A DNA stretch of 64,000 bases from contig NW_017265162.1 of assembly GCF_001638985.1 (NCBI RefSeq), positions 1-64,000 of the forward strand, written 5' to 3'. The notes under the pieces were generated by a model that ran no database searches, was not told the DNA's origin, and saw nothing but the letters and a program-made list of their open reading frames with translations. Both the position numbers and the translations under genes were made by a program. Position 1 is the stretch's first letter, and each line of letters starts with the position of its first letter. Origin of the DNA: Phycomyces blakesleeanus NRRL 1555(-). Taxonomy: Eukaryota > Mucoromycota > Mucoromycetes > Mucorales > Phycomycetaceae. Below are positions 32,964 through 44,407 of the stretch, in pieces.

Positions 32964-34332
32964 TTAAATTGCCTGCTGTTGTGCCCATCCATGTTCAGCA
33001 ACCATATACTCTGCTTCTTGCTCATATGCCATTAAAGTATCTTCTACAATCTTTACCGCGGCCACCAGGGCCATGGCATCCCCTTGTTGTTGAATGAAAT
33101 TGACACGGATAACCCATCGCTTATGGTAAGCAGAATGATGCGGAGAACCGAGCTCGAGCTTAAAGCGTAATAATATTGGCTTTACAGCTATATAATTAAA
33201 TAAGAGTAAATATATATGTATATATGTATATATGTATATATGTATATATGTATATGTGTGTATGTGTGTAGGTAATTGATGTACCAATTAAAACCTACCA
33301 TTAGGAAGATGCATCTCTCCCTTTCGCCTTGTTCGACCTTCACTACCTTGGCGTTCCATAAGTGTTCCGTTCATGCACTAGTATAACATGGATTTAGTGA
33401 TTAATTTCATTTTAATCTATCTTTTTTTTTGCTAAATTGTTCATACCTCTTTTAATACATGAGCGATTTTTCCAATAGCCTCCCGCTCATCTCTAGCTGG
33501 ACATTCCAGAGAACAGACCTAGAAGCAAGAGCATATCAGAAATACGATTTTTTTCTTCTTCTTTTTTTTCTTGTGGCAAAAAAATGTACATATATGTACA
33601 AACAATGTATAATTAAGATTAAGCATATTAACCTTTGGTTGTTTAAAATGAAAAAGGCCAGGCAACCATGACGACAAGCGAGGGCTTCCCATAGTTACCG
33701 CTGCTACCGCTGCGGCTGCGGCTGCGGCTGCGGCTGCAGATGATACCTGAGATCCGGGTCGCATTGAAGGTGTACGTGTAGGATAACACGGTGATGCAGG
33801 TGAGGTAGAACTCATACGAGGAGATGATGGTTGGACAGCAAATTGGCCGTACGCAGTAACTGATGAGGAAGGATTTGTGATTTGCTGGTAGCAATATGAT
33901 GAACTATTTCCATGGCTATCACAAAAGCGTATTTCAGGGGTGTTTGGGTGACGCCAAGCAGAAGAGCTTGATTCGATAGCTTCCCGAGATATCATATAGT
34001 GGTGCGCTAATGGGTCATAGCTTCCAACTACACTACTATTGCCGCTATTGCCGCTACTATTGCTATTACCGCTACTATTGCCACTGCTGTTTCTACTGCT
34101 GTCACTTTTAGGAGGTAGTGAATAGCGATGTTGAGATTTTGCGGAATGGAATGAAGAAGGATTGGCTGTGGGGTCAACTTTGTTGGTTGTGCGTTGCCAC
34201 AGATTTGTAAAATTCTTAAAGCGAGAAGCTGTCTCTGGCTGTTTATGCCTTACATCTGGGGAACAAACATGATGGTTTTTGTAATGGTACTGATGCTGAG
34301 GCTGAGGTTGAGGTTGGAGTTGAAGTTGAGGC

Positions 34333-34367
<35 letters not shown>

Positions 34368-35383
34368 ATGTAAAGGGTACTCAGGATAGGAAATATGAGG
34401 TTGCGGCGAGTAGCTTGTGACCTGGGGATAATAAGGAGCAGAAGGGGGTATTGTGTTTTGCATTGGTTGGTGGGTAGTCTGGTAATAAGGTCCATAGCTA
34501 ACTTGGGTATATTGGAAACTATTATCTGTAGAAAGACGCGGTGAGAGCATATGCCCTACGTTCATATGTTGCTGCATTGGCTGCTGCATGGATTGTTGCA
34601 TGGATTGTTGCATGGGCTGTTGCATGGGCTGTTGCATAGGTTGTTGCATGGATTGTTGCATAGGCTGATGCATAGGCTGATGTACAAAGTATTGAGGCTG
34701 TAGATGTATCGAGTGCTCTATAGGTGGAGTATTTGAAAACACATTTGGCTGAGGATGAACTGGATATACAGGTATAGGACGACTAGATGTTTGACGACGA
34801 TGTGCTGGTGAATGCCTTTACCAATCAAGTTTTATAAAAAAAAATTAAGTCAATTTCCATCTTTGTTTTCTATGAAGGAGAGCAAATGATGATAATAATA
34901 ATATAGTTATGACATTATGTACACATACCATTGTCTTTGGGGCTGAACAGGCGTGTATGGCCAAACACGAGTTGGTTTTGGTCCGCTTCCTTGTATAGGC
35001 TCCATACGAGGATTGTTGTATTTAAACTCGGGGCGAGAGCCATTTGACTTTGGGGGAACTGGAGGAGGCATATCAGTGTCTCCATCTTCGTCAACAACCT
35101 CTTCTTTCTCCGATGAAGCAGACAAATAACTTCCTATAGGACTCTTCTGACATGATGAGCTGCCAACATGTTTTTGCTGAGTAGGGTGTCTTTGGATATC
35201 AGGTAGCATCGATTCAACTGTTGATGTCTTTTCGAGTTCTGAAATTTTCATGATCATATCGTTGAGCCCGTGAAGAGGTTCCTTTGATGAAGCCACAGCG
35301 CAGATTGTGGCTGGACGGCGGCGTCGCTTGGCAGGAGATGCAACTATTAGGAATGGTTAGTATGGTACAATTTATGAGTCCTG

Positions 35384-35417
<34 letters not shown>

Positions 35418-37209
35418 ATACTTGCTTGTGCGAAGATCATCGTCTCGTTCTGTTTGCCAATAGTTGACAGCATGACGCTGTAGTAGTACATAAGTTACTT
35501 TTTGCATGTTATATCTATTACATGGATATATCAGTAACTATTCTTTACAAGCTTCGATAGAATTTTTTTTTACTCTTTGTTCAAAAGTGCCTCGATCACA
35601 TTTTCGGCTGTCAAATCGGTCCACAAATCTTTTAAGGTGGCAAGAATACGGTCATCGATTTCAGAGGCGTCTGACACAGGTCTGCCGATTTCTTCTGCTG
35701 TTGGTGGATCCGGTAATGTGGACGGGTTTTCAGGCGGGTCTACGGTGAACCATGGGTGGTCTTGTACCTGCTTCATCTAAAATATTCAAGGATGATATTA
35801 GTCATCAAAGAGTATACAATATATATATATATATATAACGTACTGTTAAACGTTTGGCTGGATCAATGACAAGGATACTTTGAATAAGATCTTTTGCATC
35901 ATCCGAAAAATGCTCTGGCATCTTGTACTTTCCCACTTTGACCTTATTTAGTAGCTGTCGAATGTTATCATCATCGAATGGTAAATGACCACTCAAAAGA
36001 GCATAGAGAATAATTCCACACGACCAGATATCAGATGCTGACCCATCGTAAGGGATTCCCTGTATTTACTTGTGAGCTAATACTCAATTTCTAGTCTTAC
36101 TATTTATTATTATTATAATTGTTATTGTTATTAATAATCTTTGTGAAAATAATTTACATTCACAATTTCTGGACTAGCATAGTGAGGAGAACTATATGGC
36201 AAGTTAACATGAGTTTCTCAAAATAGAATATATATAGTTTACCCGCAACTTGTTTCTAACAGTGAACCAGCTGGCTGTAAGGAAGCCATTCCAAAGTCTG
36301 CAATTTTGATACTTTTTTCCTTATCAAGAAGTAAATTCTCTGGCTTGAGGTCACGATGGCTACCACAAAAAGAAGAAGATGAAGAAAGGGTTTTATAAGA
36401 TGTTTTGGCCATAATTTGAAAAGTGTCATAATATATATATATATGTGTGTGTGTGTGTGTATATATGTATAACGCTCTGCTCACCAGATAAGATGGCGGT
36501 GACAGTAATCGAGACCAAAGATTATCTGTTGAAAGTATTTGCGTGCTTCTGATTCTTGTAGACGACCTTGAGATACAAGGTATTCAAACAGCTCTCCACC
36601 TTGAACGTATTCCAATATCAAATACCTATTACGTATATGTGTGTATATTATTGTGGTTAAAAGACAAGGATTATGGTTTATATTATCTTAGTTGACTTTA
36701 CAGGTTCGGTGAATCTGAGAGATCAATCACATCAATAAGGCTCATGATGTTTGGATGATTGATTAGTTTCATAACTGCGATCTCACGCTTGACAGCTTTC
36801 TCTACTGACACATTGGATGCCAGGTGCGACTTGGCAATGATCTTCACTGCGACTTTTTCACCTGTGATTTTATGAATTCCAATCTTAACACGGCCTGTTT
36901 AAGGCAAGATATGTATGTATGTATGTATGTATGTATTTATGTATATATATATATTTACATGATTGGGATTAGAAATGGCTGAGGAAGTGAGGGGGAGAGC
37001 TCCATAGAGAACCTACCTGAGGATCCTCTTCCTAGAGTTTTTCCTAACCAATAATCTCCAATATCTTTTCGTCGTCTGTTTCCGGGTGACATGGCAATGG
37101 GTGGTGCGGTGAATTTGAAGGAAGGTACATTGATATGTTGTTGTGGTTTTGTGAATACACGTCGCTGAGGGGCAGGAGATGCGATGACACCTATTGCAGG
37201 ATTGAACAT
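32964..37209 (-). CDS. Nim1/Cdr2/BRSK-like Ser/Thr kinase, many exons
   Basis: ATG 37209 is chosen; about a dozen exons run to a stop at 32964. The kinase domain (about residues 50-310) has [10 protein letters not shown]+[55 protein letters not shown]+[27 protein letters not shown] and DPAKRLT: all catalytic residues are present. A UBA-like segment follows ([21 protein letters not shown]). A long disordered part carries PPPVPPK, an (M)QQP-repeat, polyglutamine and polyalanine. The C-terminal module ([51 protein letters not shown]) resembles the lipid-binding KA1-type end of Cdr2/Gin4/BRSK kinases. Fungal relatives restrain Wee1 and link septins or cell size to mitosis; that role here is inferred. 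Convergent with ORC2. Confidence 0.85.
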
Positions 37210-38301
37210 AGCGTCTGTTTGTTTGCTATATAAAAGTGTATATTGAACTAGAAGAATAGAGGGATTGATGTGAAGCTTGATTGAGAAATGTTATAAAAAA
37301 ATATTGAGGTGAAAAGAGAAAAGAAAAGGATCAAAGTGGGGGGGATGAAAACGCAAGCTGAAAGATATACTTGATCGCAGGCTCCTCATCCCAAATGATT
37401 TGCAGTTGGGATGAGGATGAAGGACTCTTTTGTCTAATGACTATAAAAAAAAACTAAATTACAGAGAGAGAGAAAAAAAAATAGGGCCAAGAGATGAATA
37501 TAAAAAGAGGTGAGGAATGTTGGCCTTGAGAGAATGCTGAATTGAGCCAATGTGATAGTCTCACAGCTCAATCCCACACTTGAACAATTAGAGGCAGTAA
37601 ACAAACCAGCCGCCAAGTGTAGTAGCTTTGTTTCATTTTTCTAACTTATTGACTTTTTGCTTTGGATGACAGGTTCATCCTACTTGAGAATACACGTGTA
37701 GATCGGGTTAACAGCTCAATGAAACAAACAAACACACACGTGTATTTAAGACTCGCCGGTCTTCATGACAATCCTATGGCTAATACAACATACCAGGCCT
37801 AGCAGCCAAGAAGGTTGGCTTGGTTTGGTATGCTATCCTGTAACAATATTCTGATTATTCTTAACAATTAAAAAAGAAAGCTTATGCCTTTTAATTAAAC
37901 ACAACTTCCTTTGGCGGTCATTTTATTCTGAGCCCAATGAATTTTTTATTTATTTATTTATTTTACATATTATGCAAATTATGAGAATAATGGTTATTTT
38001 CTAATATAAGATATATCATTCTATTGTCACTAATTAACGCTACCTATTCATAAAGATCATACTATAGTATCTTGATCATAACAGTCCTTTATTTTATATT
38101 ATATCATATTATATTATTTTTTGAAAAATATAGAAATAATATAATATAATATAACACTGATACTAATACTAACACTAATACCAATAATAATAATGAAGGC
38201 ATTAGACGTCATTCAATTTCTTGTACTCTCATATATTTCTTATATTTCTCTTTCCTCTCTTTCTTTCTTAATAAATATACATATATACACATTTATTTTT
38301 G
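37210..38301. promoter_or_regulatory. Divergent intergenic region, kinase / Rtc5-like
   Basis: 1.1 kb between two outward-pointing starts. A [14 protein letters not shown] sequence occurs about 20-30 bp upstream of the kinase ATG. GAGAGAGA and GGCTTGGTTTGG-type tracts lie around 37450-37830. (TATAATATAA)n stretches and TAATACTAACACTAATACC-like repeats lie at 38095-38195. No gene was seen. Confidence 0.4.
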
Positions 38302-40200
38302 ATGGGTCAAACGCACTCTAGAAAGGGCCCAGAAAAGGCTCGAGTCAGTACAATCGTCATCAATGACACCCCGTCCATTCCCACAACACATCGTCGCAAT
38401 CCTGGAATAGAACGACCCCGGTCGGGCTACCAACATGTCAAACGAAAACTCAAACGCATCGAACTGTTCTCTCTTCATCAGGTCTTTGACGATCTAAAGA
38501 CAACATTTCCTGACGATCAGTTTGAATGCATTGAGCCCAAACGATTTTTGGTAAGCAAAAGAAGAATAAGATAATGATTGTGTCATTCATCTCATATGGT
38601 CCCCACATCTCAGGAACACTTGGATTTACCACCTCAAATTGAGCCTGCAGGAGTTCTACTTTTCAAATCATTTTCGTATCTTGGCACCTTCCCGAATTGT
38701 GTTTCATCTGGAGCAGTCCCGCTCTCACTCGATGCTTTTATCACTGCGTTTGTCCTCTTGTCCGGAAGAATGGATACAGAAGACGATGATTCGTTGTTCG
38801 AAGACCTGTTTTTCGAATCCTTAGCTATCCTGCCTGCACCCCGTACGACCGAAATACCACCAGCTGCGGAAGCCATAGTACCCCAGACAGTTGCAGAGGT
38901 TGAAACCGGCGCCCAAGAGCCATCGAGTTCCTTACCTCGAGGTCTTTCACTTGCTGATCTGGGTGTTCAGTTTGATGACTTTGATCTTGAAAACGACACA
39001 AGTCCAGAGGAAGACAAGGAGGAGGAAGAGGAAGGATTGAGCATCCTTCGAAAAGATTTGATAAATCTCTTTGAGCTTCTTTTGTGGATTGTTGAGATGG
39101 AGAAACAGGAGAGCATGATAATACCCTTATTGAAGCCTGCCAAGATTGACTTTGACAATATTTCAATAATGGCAGAGCGTGTAGTTAACTCAATTAAACC
39201 AAAAGACGCGTCCAACACATCACCCCAACAAGCTGCCGATCAATGCATTTCCCACAGACAGTTCCGCACATGGAAAGAACGTAATGCACCCCATCTTTTT
39301 AAGACCATTCAATCGTTTATATACAGCAAATTTGCCATGTGTACCCAGCACTCTTTAGCAGCCATGTCTGACCTTGTACTCAAACAAGATACTGTGCCGG
39401 TACCAAATGTATCAGACATACTCGACCCACTCTATTGTTCGCTTCTCTGCTGGCGTTTGCCAGAAAAGTGTCTCAAAAACAAACAGTGGGAACGACTTTA
39501 CTCTGGTGATCAAGATGGCTTTTCCATGAACCGATTTGCAAGCCATGTGTTCAAGTACCCAGATCCTACCCTTATCATTATCCAAGCCGAGATCACCTCA
39601 GATTCTCCCAATTCAGCATCATCATCATCACCACCACTAACCACTCTCATTCTTGGTGCTTATATTCCAGAACCATGGAAGAGTTCAAAACACTATTGGG
39701 GAGGCTCGGATTGTTTTGTGTTTGAGCTCTCGCCCACATTTGAAGTCTATCGACCTACGGGCCGCAATGATCAATACGTGTACTACCACCCTGATGTTGG
39801 AATCGCTTTTGGAGGAACATCCGTTCTTTCTCTCCCGCCAAAAGCAAACACCAAGCGCACCTCGGCGGCGGCTGCTCCCCAATTAGACAACTTTCTCATC
39901 ACACTCGACAATTCTCTTCAGAATGGATCTTACAAACAAGAATCATATCCAGAGAAGCCCACATTTGAAAAATCTGCTGCTCGGAAATCATTCTCGTATA
40001 CCTTTCAGACCGTAGATATGGAAGTCTTTGGGCTTGGAAATGAAAAGGCACGAAATGCTCAAGAAAAAGAATGGCAATTTGAACAACGAGAGGCTATGAA
40101 GAGAGCTGGCGTTAATATTCGTCGAGATGATCAGTCTGTGGATAAGGAGATGCTTCGAATGGCAGGCATAATTAATGATGAAGATAGACAAGAACGTTAA
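38302..40200 (+). CDS. Rtc5-like TLDc-domain protein
   Basis: Exons 38302-38550 and 38614-40200 give 611 residues. The start MGQTHSRKG is a plausible N-myristoylation signal, as in fungal Rtc5. The N-terminal half contains LFSLHQVFDDLKTTFPDD and a Ser/Asp/Glu-rich linker. The C-terminal TLDc domain (about residues 285-560) has QFRTWKERNAPHLF, LLCWRLPEKCL, WERLYSGDQDGFSMNRF, LILGAYIPEPWKSSKHYWGG, CFVFELSPTFEVY, GIAFGG and VDMEVFGLG. In yeast, Rtc5 binds the vacuolar V-ATPase and promotes its disassembly; the same vacuolar role is inferred. The true start is ATG 38302, not the preceding TTG. Confidence 0.85.
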
Positions 40201-40872
40201 TATTTTTTTTAAATGATTTTTTTTTGATTTTTTTTTTGATTTTTTTGATTAGCTTATTATTTTTTCCTTTTTTTTTTAAAAAAAAAAGTTAGGATTCAAT
40301 GGTGCTTTATTATTGTGAGGCATGGCGGAAAAAAAATGCACCTCTTTTTTTTTGTTTGGTTTATTTTTGTGTGTGTGTGTGTGTTTTATATATATAAAAA
40401 AGATGAAAAGAAGAGAATATGTCAAAATGCTGGTATAAATTGCTTTTAATTATTACTACTGGTATTTGTATTGATACAATAGTATTTTTCTTAGCAAATA
40501 TTTATCAAGAAGAAAGACAGCTTTTTTTCTCTTTTTTTTTTATATAAAAAAAGGGTCCTTGAAAGGCTCGAGAATGGTACAATAGGAAACATGTAGAGTA
40601 AGATGTATTGAGGGAATGAAAGTGATTGTTGAAATAAAATAAATAAAAGAAGAAGAAGAGGAAGAGGAAGAGGGATCTGTTACGTATAGGTTTAAAGTGG
40701 AATGGTAAGAACATAATTATCATTATCATTATTGAGAATAATAACGATAAGTATAACGATAACGATAAAGAAAATCAAAATCAAAATCAAAATAAAAAAA
40801 TAACAAGTACATTAAAGCCTATAGAAGCCATGGTTGCGTTTGAATTCAAACGGGGAAGTATTCGGGTACGAG
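40201..40872. other. Convergent 3' intergenic region
   Basis: Long T and A homopolymer runs (40205-40290), a (GT)n tract near 40368-40384, and an ACGATAACGATAA/AAAATCAAAATCA simple repeat at 40740-40800. The Rtc5-like and Zn2Cys6 genes point at each other across it. No gene was seen. Confidence 0.5.
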
Positions 40873-43310
40873 TTACACTGTATCCCACCCGCAAAAATAA
40901 TCTGTGTCTTGAATCGCGGGCATAGGATCGGAATAGAGTGAATAAGTAGGAGTAATAGGGTTGTCAAACTGATCGATATAGAGCATGGTATCTCCCATAG
41001 GCTGGAATGAGCTGAACGGATATTTTGAGTCTGTACAGGTATTTAGGGTATGATTATGATGATTATGATGATTATGATGATTATGATTATGATGATGATT
41101 ATGATGGTTATGATTATGATGATGATTATGATTGTTGTTATTATTGCTATTATATGATGCCTCCTCTTCGACAAGATTGTTGTTGTCTGTCAATGATAGT
41201 GTAAGTGCAGGAGTGCTATTGAGCATTAATCCTGGCTGTAAAGTCAAATCAAATGACCTGGTCTCCAACAGTTTTCCAAAGTAAGCTACATCCATCAGTG
41301 TTGGTTCAGTCTCAGTCTCGGCACAGAGCACGTTTGAAAAGTCCACTGGAGCGTAACCTGGGAGAGGGTTGTACAACGATTCTTCTGGCCAGCTGGTGCG
41401 GGATGCAAGTTCTGACAGTACAAAATTCTCAACAAAGCCATTGTTCAACATATCGCTCATATGTGACAGTTCCTCGTTTACAAAATGGTCTCTTGTGATT
41501 CCTTTGAAGAATTCGATTGTGGCCAGAGACCGGGCTATCATGTCTGGCAAAGATGTGTTGTCGTGTGTCGTGCGACTAGAGTTGTCGTATGTTACGGTGC
41601 GTGCCACAGACGCCAAAAGTTGGAATTGAAGTGACAGGGACAGTCCAAGTGCCATGGTGCGACCATGTTGAATTGTGGGCGGGATTTGTTTGGCAAAGAT
41701 AGAAAGGTTCTGGTCGAAATTTAGGCAGACTGAATAATCATCATCATCTTCTTCTTCTTCTGGCTGGATGTTATTCTCGTGTCTGATTGCGCTGATAAAA
41801 TAGATGATATCGTACAGAATACTGAGATGCGAAACATAGCTGGTTAGGTTACTTGATCCTTTGTGGGCAAGCAGCTGGCAAGAGTTGTGATTCCCAGAAA
41901 ATGGGTTTGATTGGAGCCAGCGATCACGCGTGTCTTTAATGGCGTGAGGTGTGGTCTGTTCGACGTCTTTAAATAGATCTACGGATAGGACTTTTGAATA
42001 TAGCAGGGTAACCTGGCAAAGATGAGAAAAGTACTGGATTATGTAAATCTGGCTAGGATCACATAGCTCGTCTTCGAGTGCGGTAGGGAAGCTTGTGGGC
42101 AGCGATATGGTTGGACTAAATTGGTGGTATGGTTGGTTTGGATTTGAGAGTGTGGAGATGATATAGTAAGCCCATTGAGCCCTCAACATAAGTTGTTGGT
42201 CATAAAAGGACATTTGGGGCTGTTTTTCATCGAGGAGGATTCTTATTTGCTCGAGGTAGTCTGAGGGAGCCTGCTGGCCTTTTACGGAGATCTGGTTGTG
42301 GTTTAAAAGGAGGAGGGTTTGGAGGTCGGACAGAGTAGATCCTAGAGGTAAATACTGGTTGTTGAGATGGTTATAGGCCTGTTGATGAAAGAAGAGAGAG
42401 ATTGAGTCTGGCGAATCAACGGACAGGGTATTTTTAGGGCAATAGTGACAGGCGGTGGCCATGATCGCACAACGGAGCCCATATGGAATCTGGTGTCGAT
42501 CTTTAAATAAGAGTTCGAGGGTTGATTTCTGGTGAATAATTGGATAGAATGGATGTACGAATTCGAAATAGACATCGAATAGATGGCGTTCGAGTTGTGG
42601 GCAAATGTCCGGAGATAAGAATTGGAGAGTTTTGTCGGTCAAGGTGAGATGAGAGAATTTTGCGGCTTCGATAGATGAGTATGAAATGTCCAAGAGACCA
42701 TTGTTAGCTTCGTATCCGATGTATCCGAGAGGTGAGACATAAAGAAGTTGGAAGTTTAGGTAGAGACGTTTGACTAGATGATGAAAGTTGATCTGCTGTG
42801 TTTTGGATAGACTCGAACGATAATCTGTGGTCATTTTTAATGCGGGGTCAGACGGACTGCTTCTGTTGCTGGTGATCGTGGGTGTGGGTGTGGGCTGGAG
42901 GAAATTTTCGGCTAGAAGAGGTAGTTGAATTTGATGGTCTAGAACTTTAGGATAGGGATTTTGACTGTCTTTGCTGGACACAGAAGAGAAGGTGCAAAGG
43001 GTTTTATGTTTTTGGCAGCTGGAGCATGTACCCGAGTTTGGTATGCCTACATCACACCTACACAATACTTTTTCGTTGGCTCCCTCTCTTTCATATATTT
43101 CTTTGGCTTTTTTTTTTCTTATGTTTTATATGATATACATATGATAGATATGCTAGATAATGAGGTATAATAGTTATTTATTTACTTTGATTTTCGCCGA
43201 CGACAAAAATCACAGGCTTGGGCGACCTTGAGCTTCTTGTACCTATTAGGATCCCCCATGTCAACAAAATGAAACTCTACAGCCTTATTTTTACGACGAT
43301 ATGTAGCCAT
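40873..43310 (-). CDS. Zn2Cys6 fungal transcription factor
   Basis: Exons 43310-43186 and 43057-40873 give 769 residues. The zinc cluster is split by the intron and reads ACDFCRRRKSK | CDVGIPNSGTCSSCQKHKTLC, a complete C-x2-C-x6-C-x9-C-x2-C-x6-C. An adjacent stretch (about residues 150-450) has the features of the fungal-specific transcription factor domain: FHHLVKRLYLNFQ, HLFDVYFEFVHPFYPIIHQ, LRCAIMATACHYCP. The C terminus contains an Asn/His repeat (NHHHNHNHHN type, 41055-41150) and acidic patches that may activate transcription. It is a nuclear DNA-binding regulator; targets are unknown. The chitinase gene is its divergent neighbour, 1.1 kb away, and no regulatory link is shown. Confidence 0.9.
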
Positions 43311-44407
43311 TATAGGCAGTTAAAAGAAAGGCAAATATATATATAAAAAAAAAGGGGGAAAATATTTGATAAATGGGTGAGAAAAACAGGTGAAAAAAAA
43401 AGGCGAGAGAAAAGAATTTAAGAAACAAGGAGAGCCGAGAAATAGACAAGGATAAAGGAAAAAAAAATTAAGAAAAAATAATAATAAAGAGCCAGTCGTA
43501 GGCTTGGTTCAAATTTGGCGGGCATATGGCACCCAACCGTTGTTCTTCTTTTTCTCTTAATCTTTTTATTTATTATTTATTTTTTTCTCACTGTATTTTA
43601 AATACCCGCTGAACCAACCGTAGGTGTTAAGCTATTGAATATCAAAACACAGACGCCTATTATTACTATTTTATATTTTATTTGTCAAAGTTAAAGAAGT
43701 ACATTTTGAAAACACATGAATAAGATAGACCATTATAAACTTTAAATAGAAAGCTTTGTTTTATTTTATTTTATTTTATTTATTAAGGCAAGTCAAACAA
43801 GTCAACTTGAACAAAACCACAGAACCAAACCAAACCAAACCAAACCAAACCAAACCAAGCCAAATTAAATCAAATTAAATCAAATTAAATTAAACTAAAT
43901 ACTTTACAATACAAGAATAAAATAAAATATCAATAAAATGACAAAGGGGTAAGAGGCTTGTTCTTGTTGTAAAGGCAGAAAGGATGGTATGTGCGAGCCG
44001 GCTGATTGGTTTTTTTTTTTCCTTGTTCTTATACTCAGTCGTATGAACCCCTCTCCATTGGTACAACCAAGGAATATACGATACAGAGTTATAGGTCCCG
44101 TGAACACATTTCCAGGAACCACAAAACTCTACATTTGCATTATACTGCGGAGACTTAAACCACTGAAAATCCCGTTTTATTTGAAATCCTACATGCATCA
44201 AAATAGCAATATCACCATCATGGCGTGCCTGTAATTAATCCCTCGATCGTGTATCTTGTATCGTGTATCGTATATCGTGTTTACCTTTTGACCTCAAAAG
44301 AAAGTTAGTCTAAGCTAAGCTAAGCTAAGCTAGATTATTTTGAGTATATAAATATTTAATCAATTCAACATTACAAAATATACATCCTTCTTGTCTTTAA
44401 ACGCAAG
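43311..44407. promoter_or_regulatory. Divergent intergenic region, Zn2Cys6 factor / chitinase
   Basis: Contains A-rich runs (43340-43490), (TTTTA)n at 43760-43780, AACCA/AATTA pentanucleotide repeats at 43815-43900, GTATCGTGTATCGT repeats at 44255-44280 and GCTAA repeats at 44312-44333. A TATAAATATTT element at 44346-44356 lies about 55 bp upstream of the chitinase ATG and is a likely TATA box. The overlapping open frames are not convincing genes. Confidence 0.5.
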
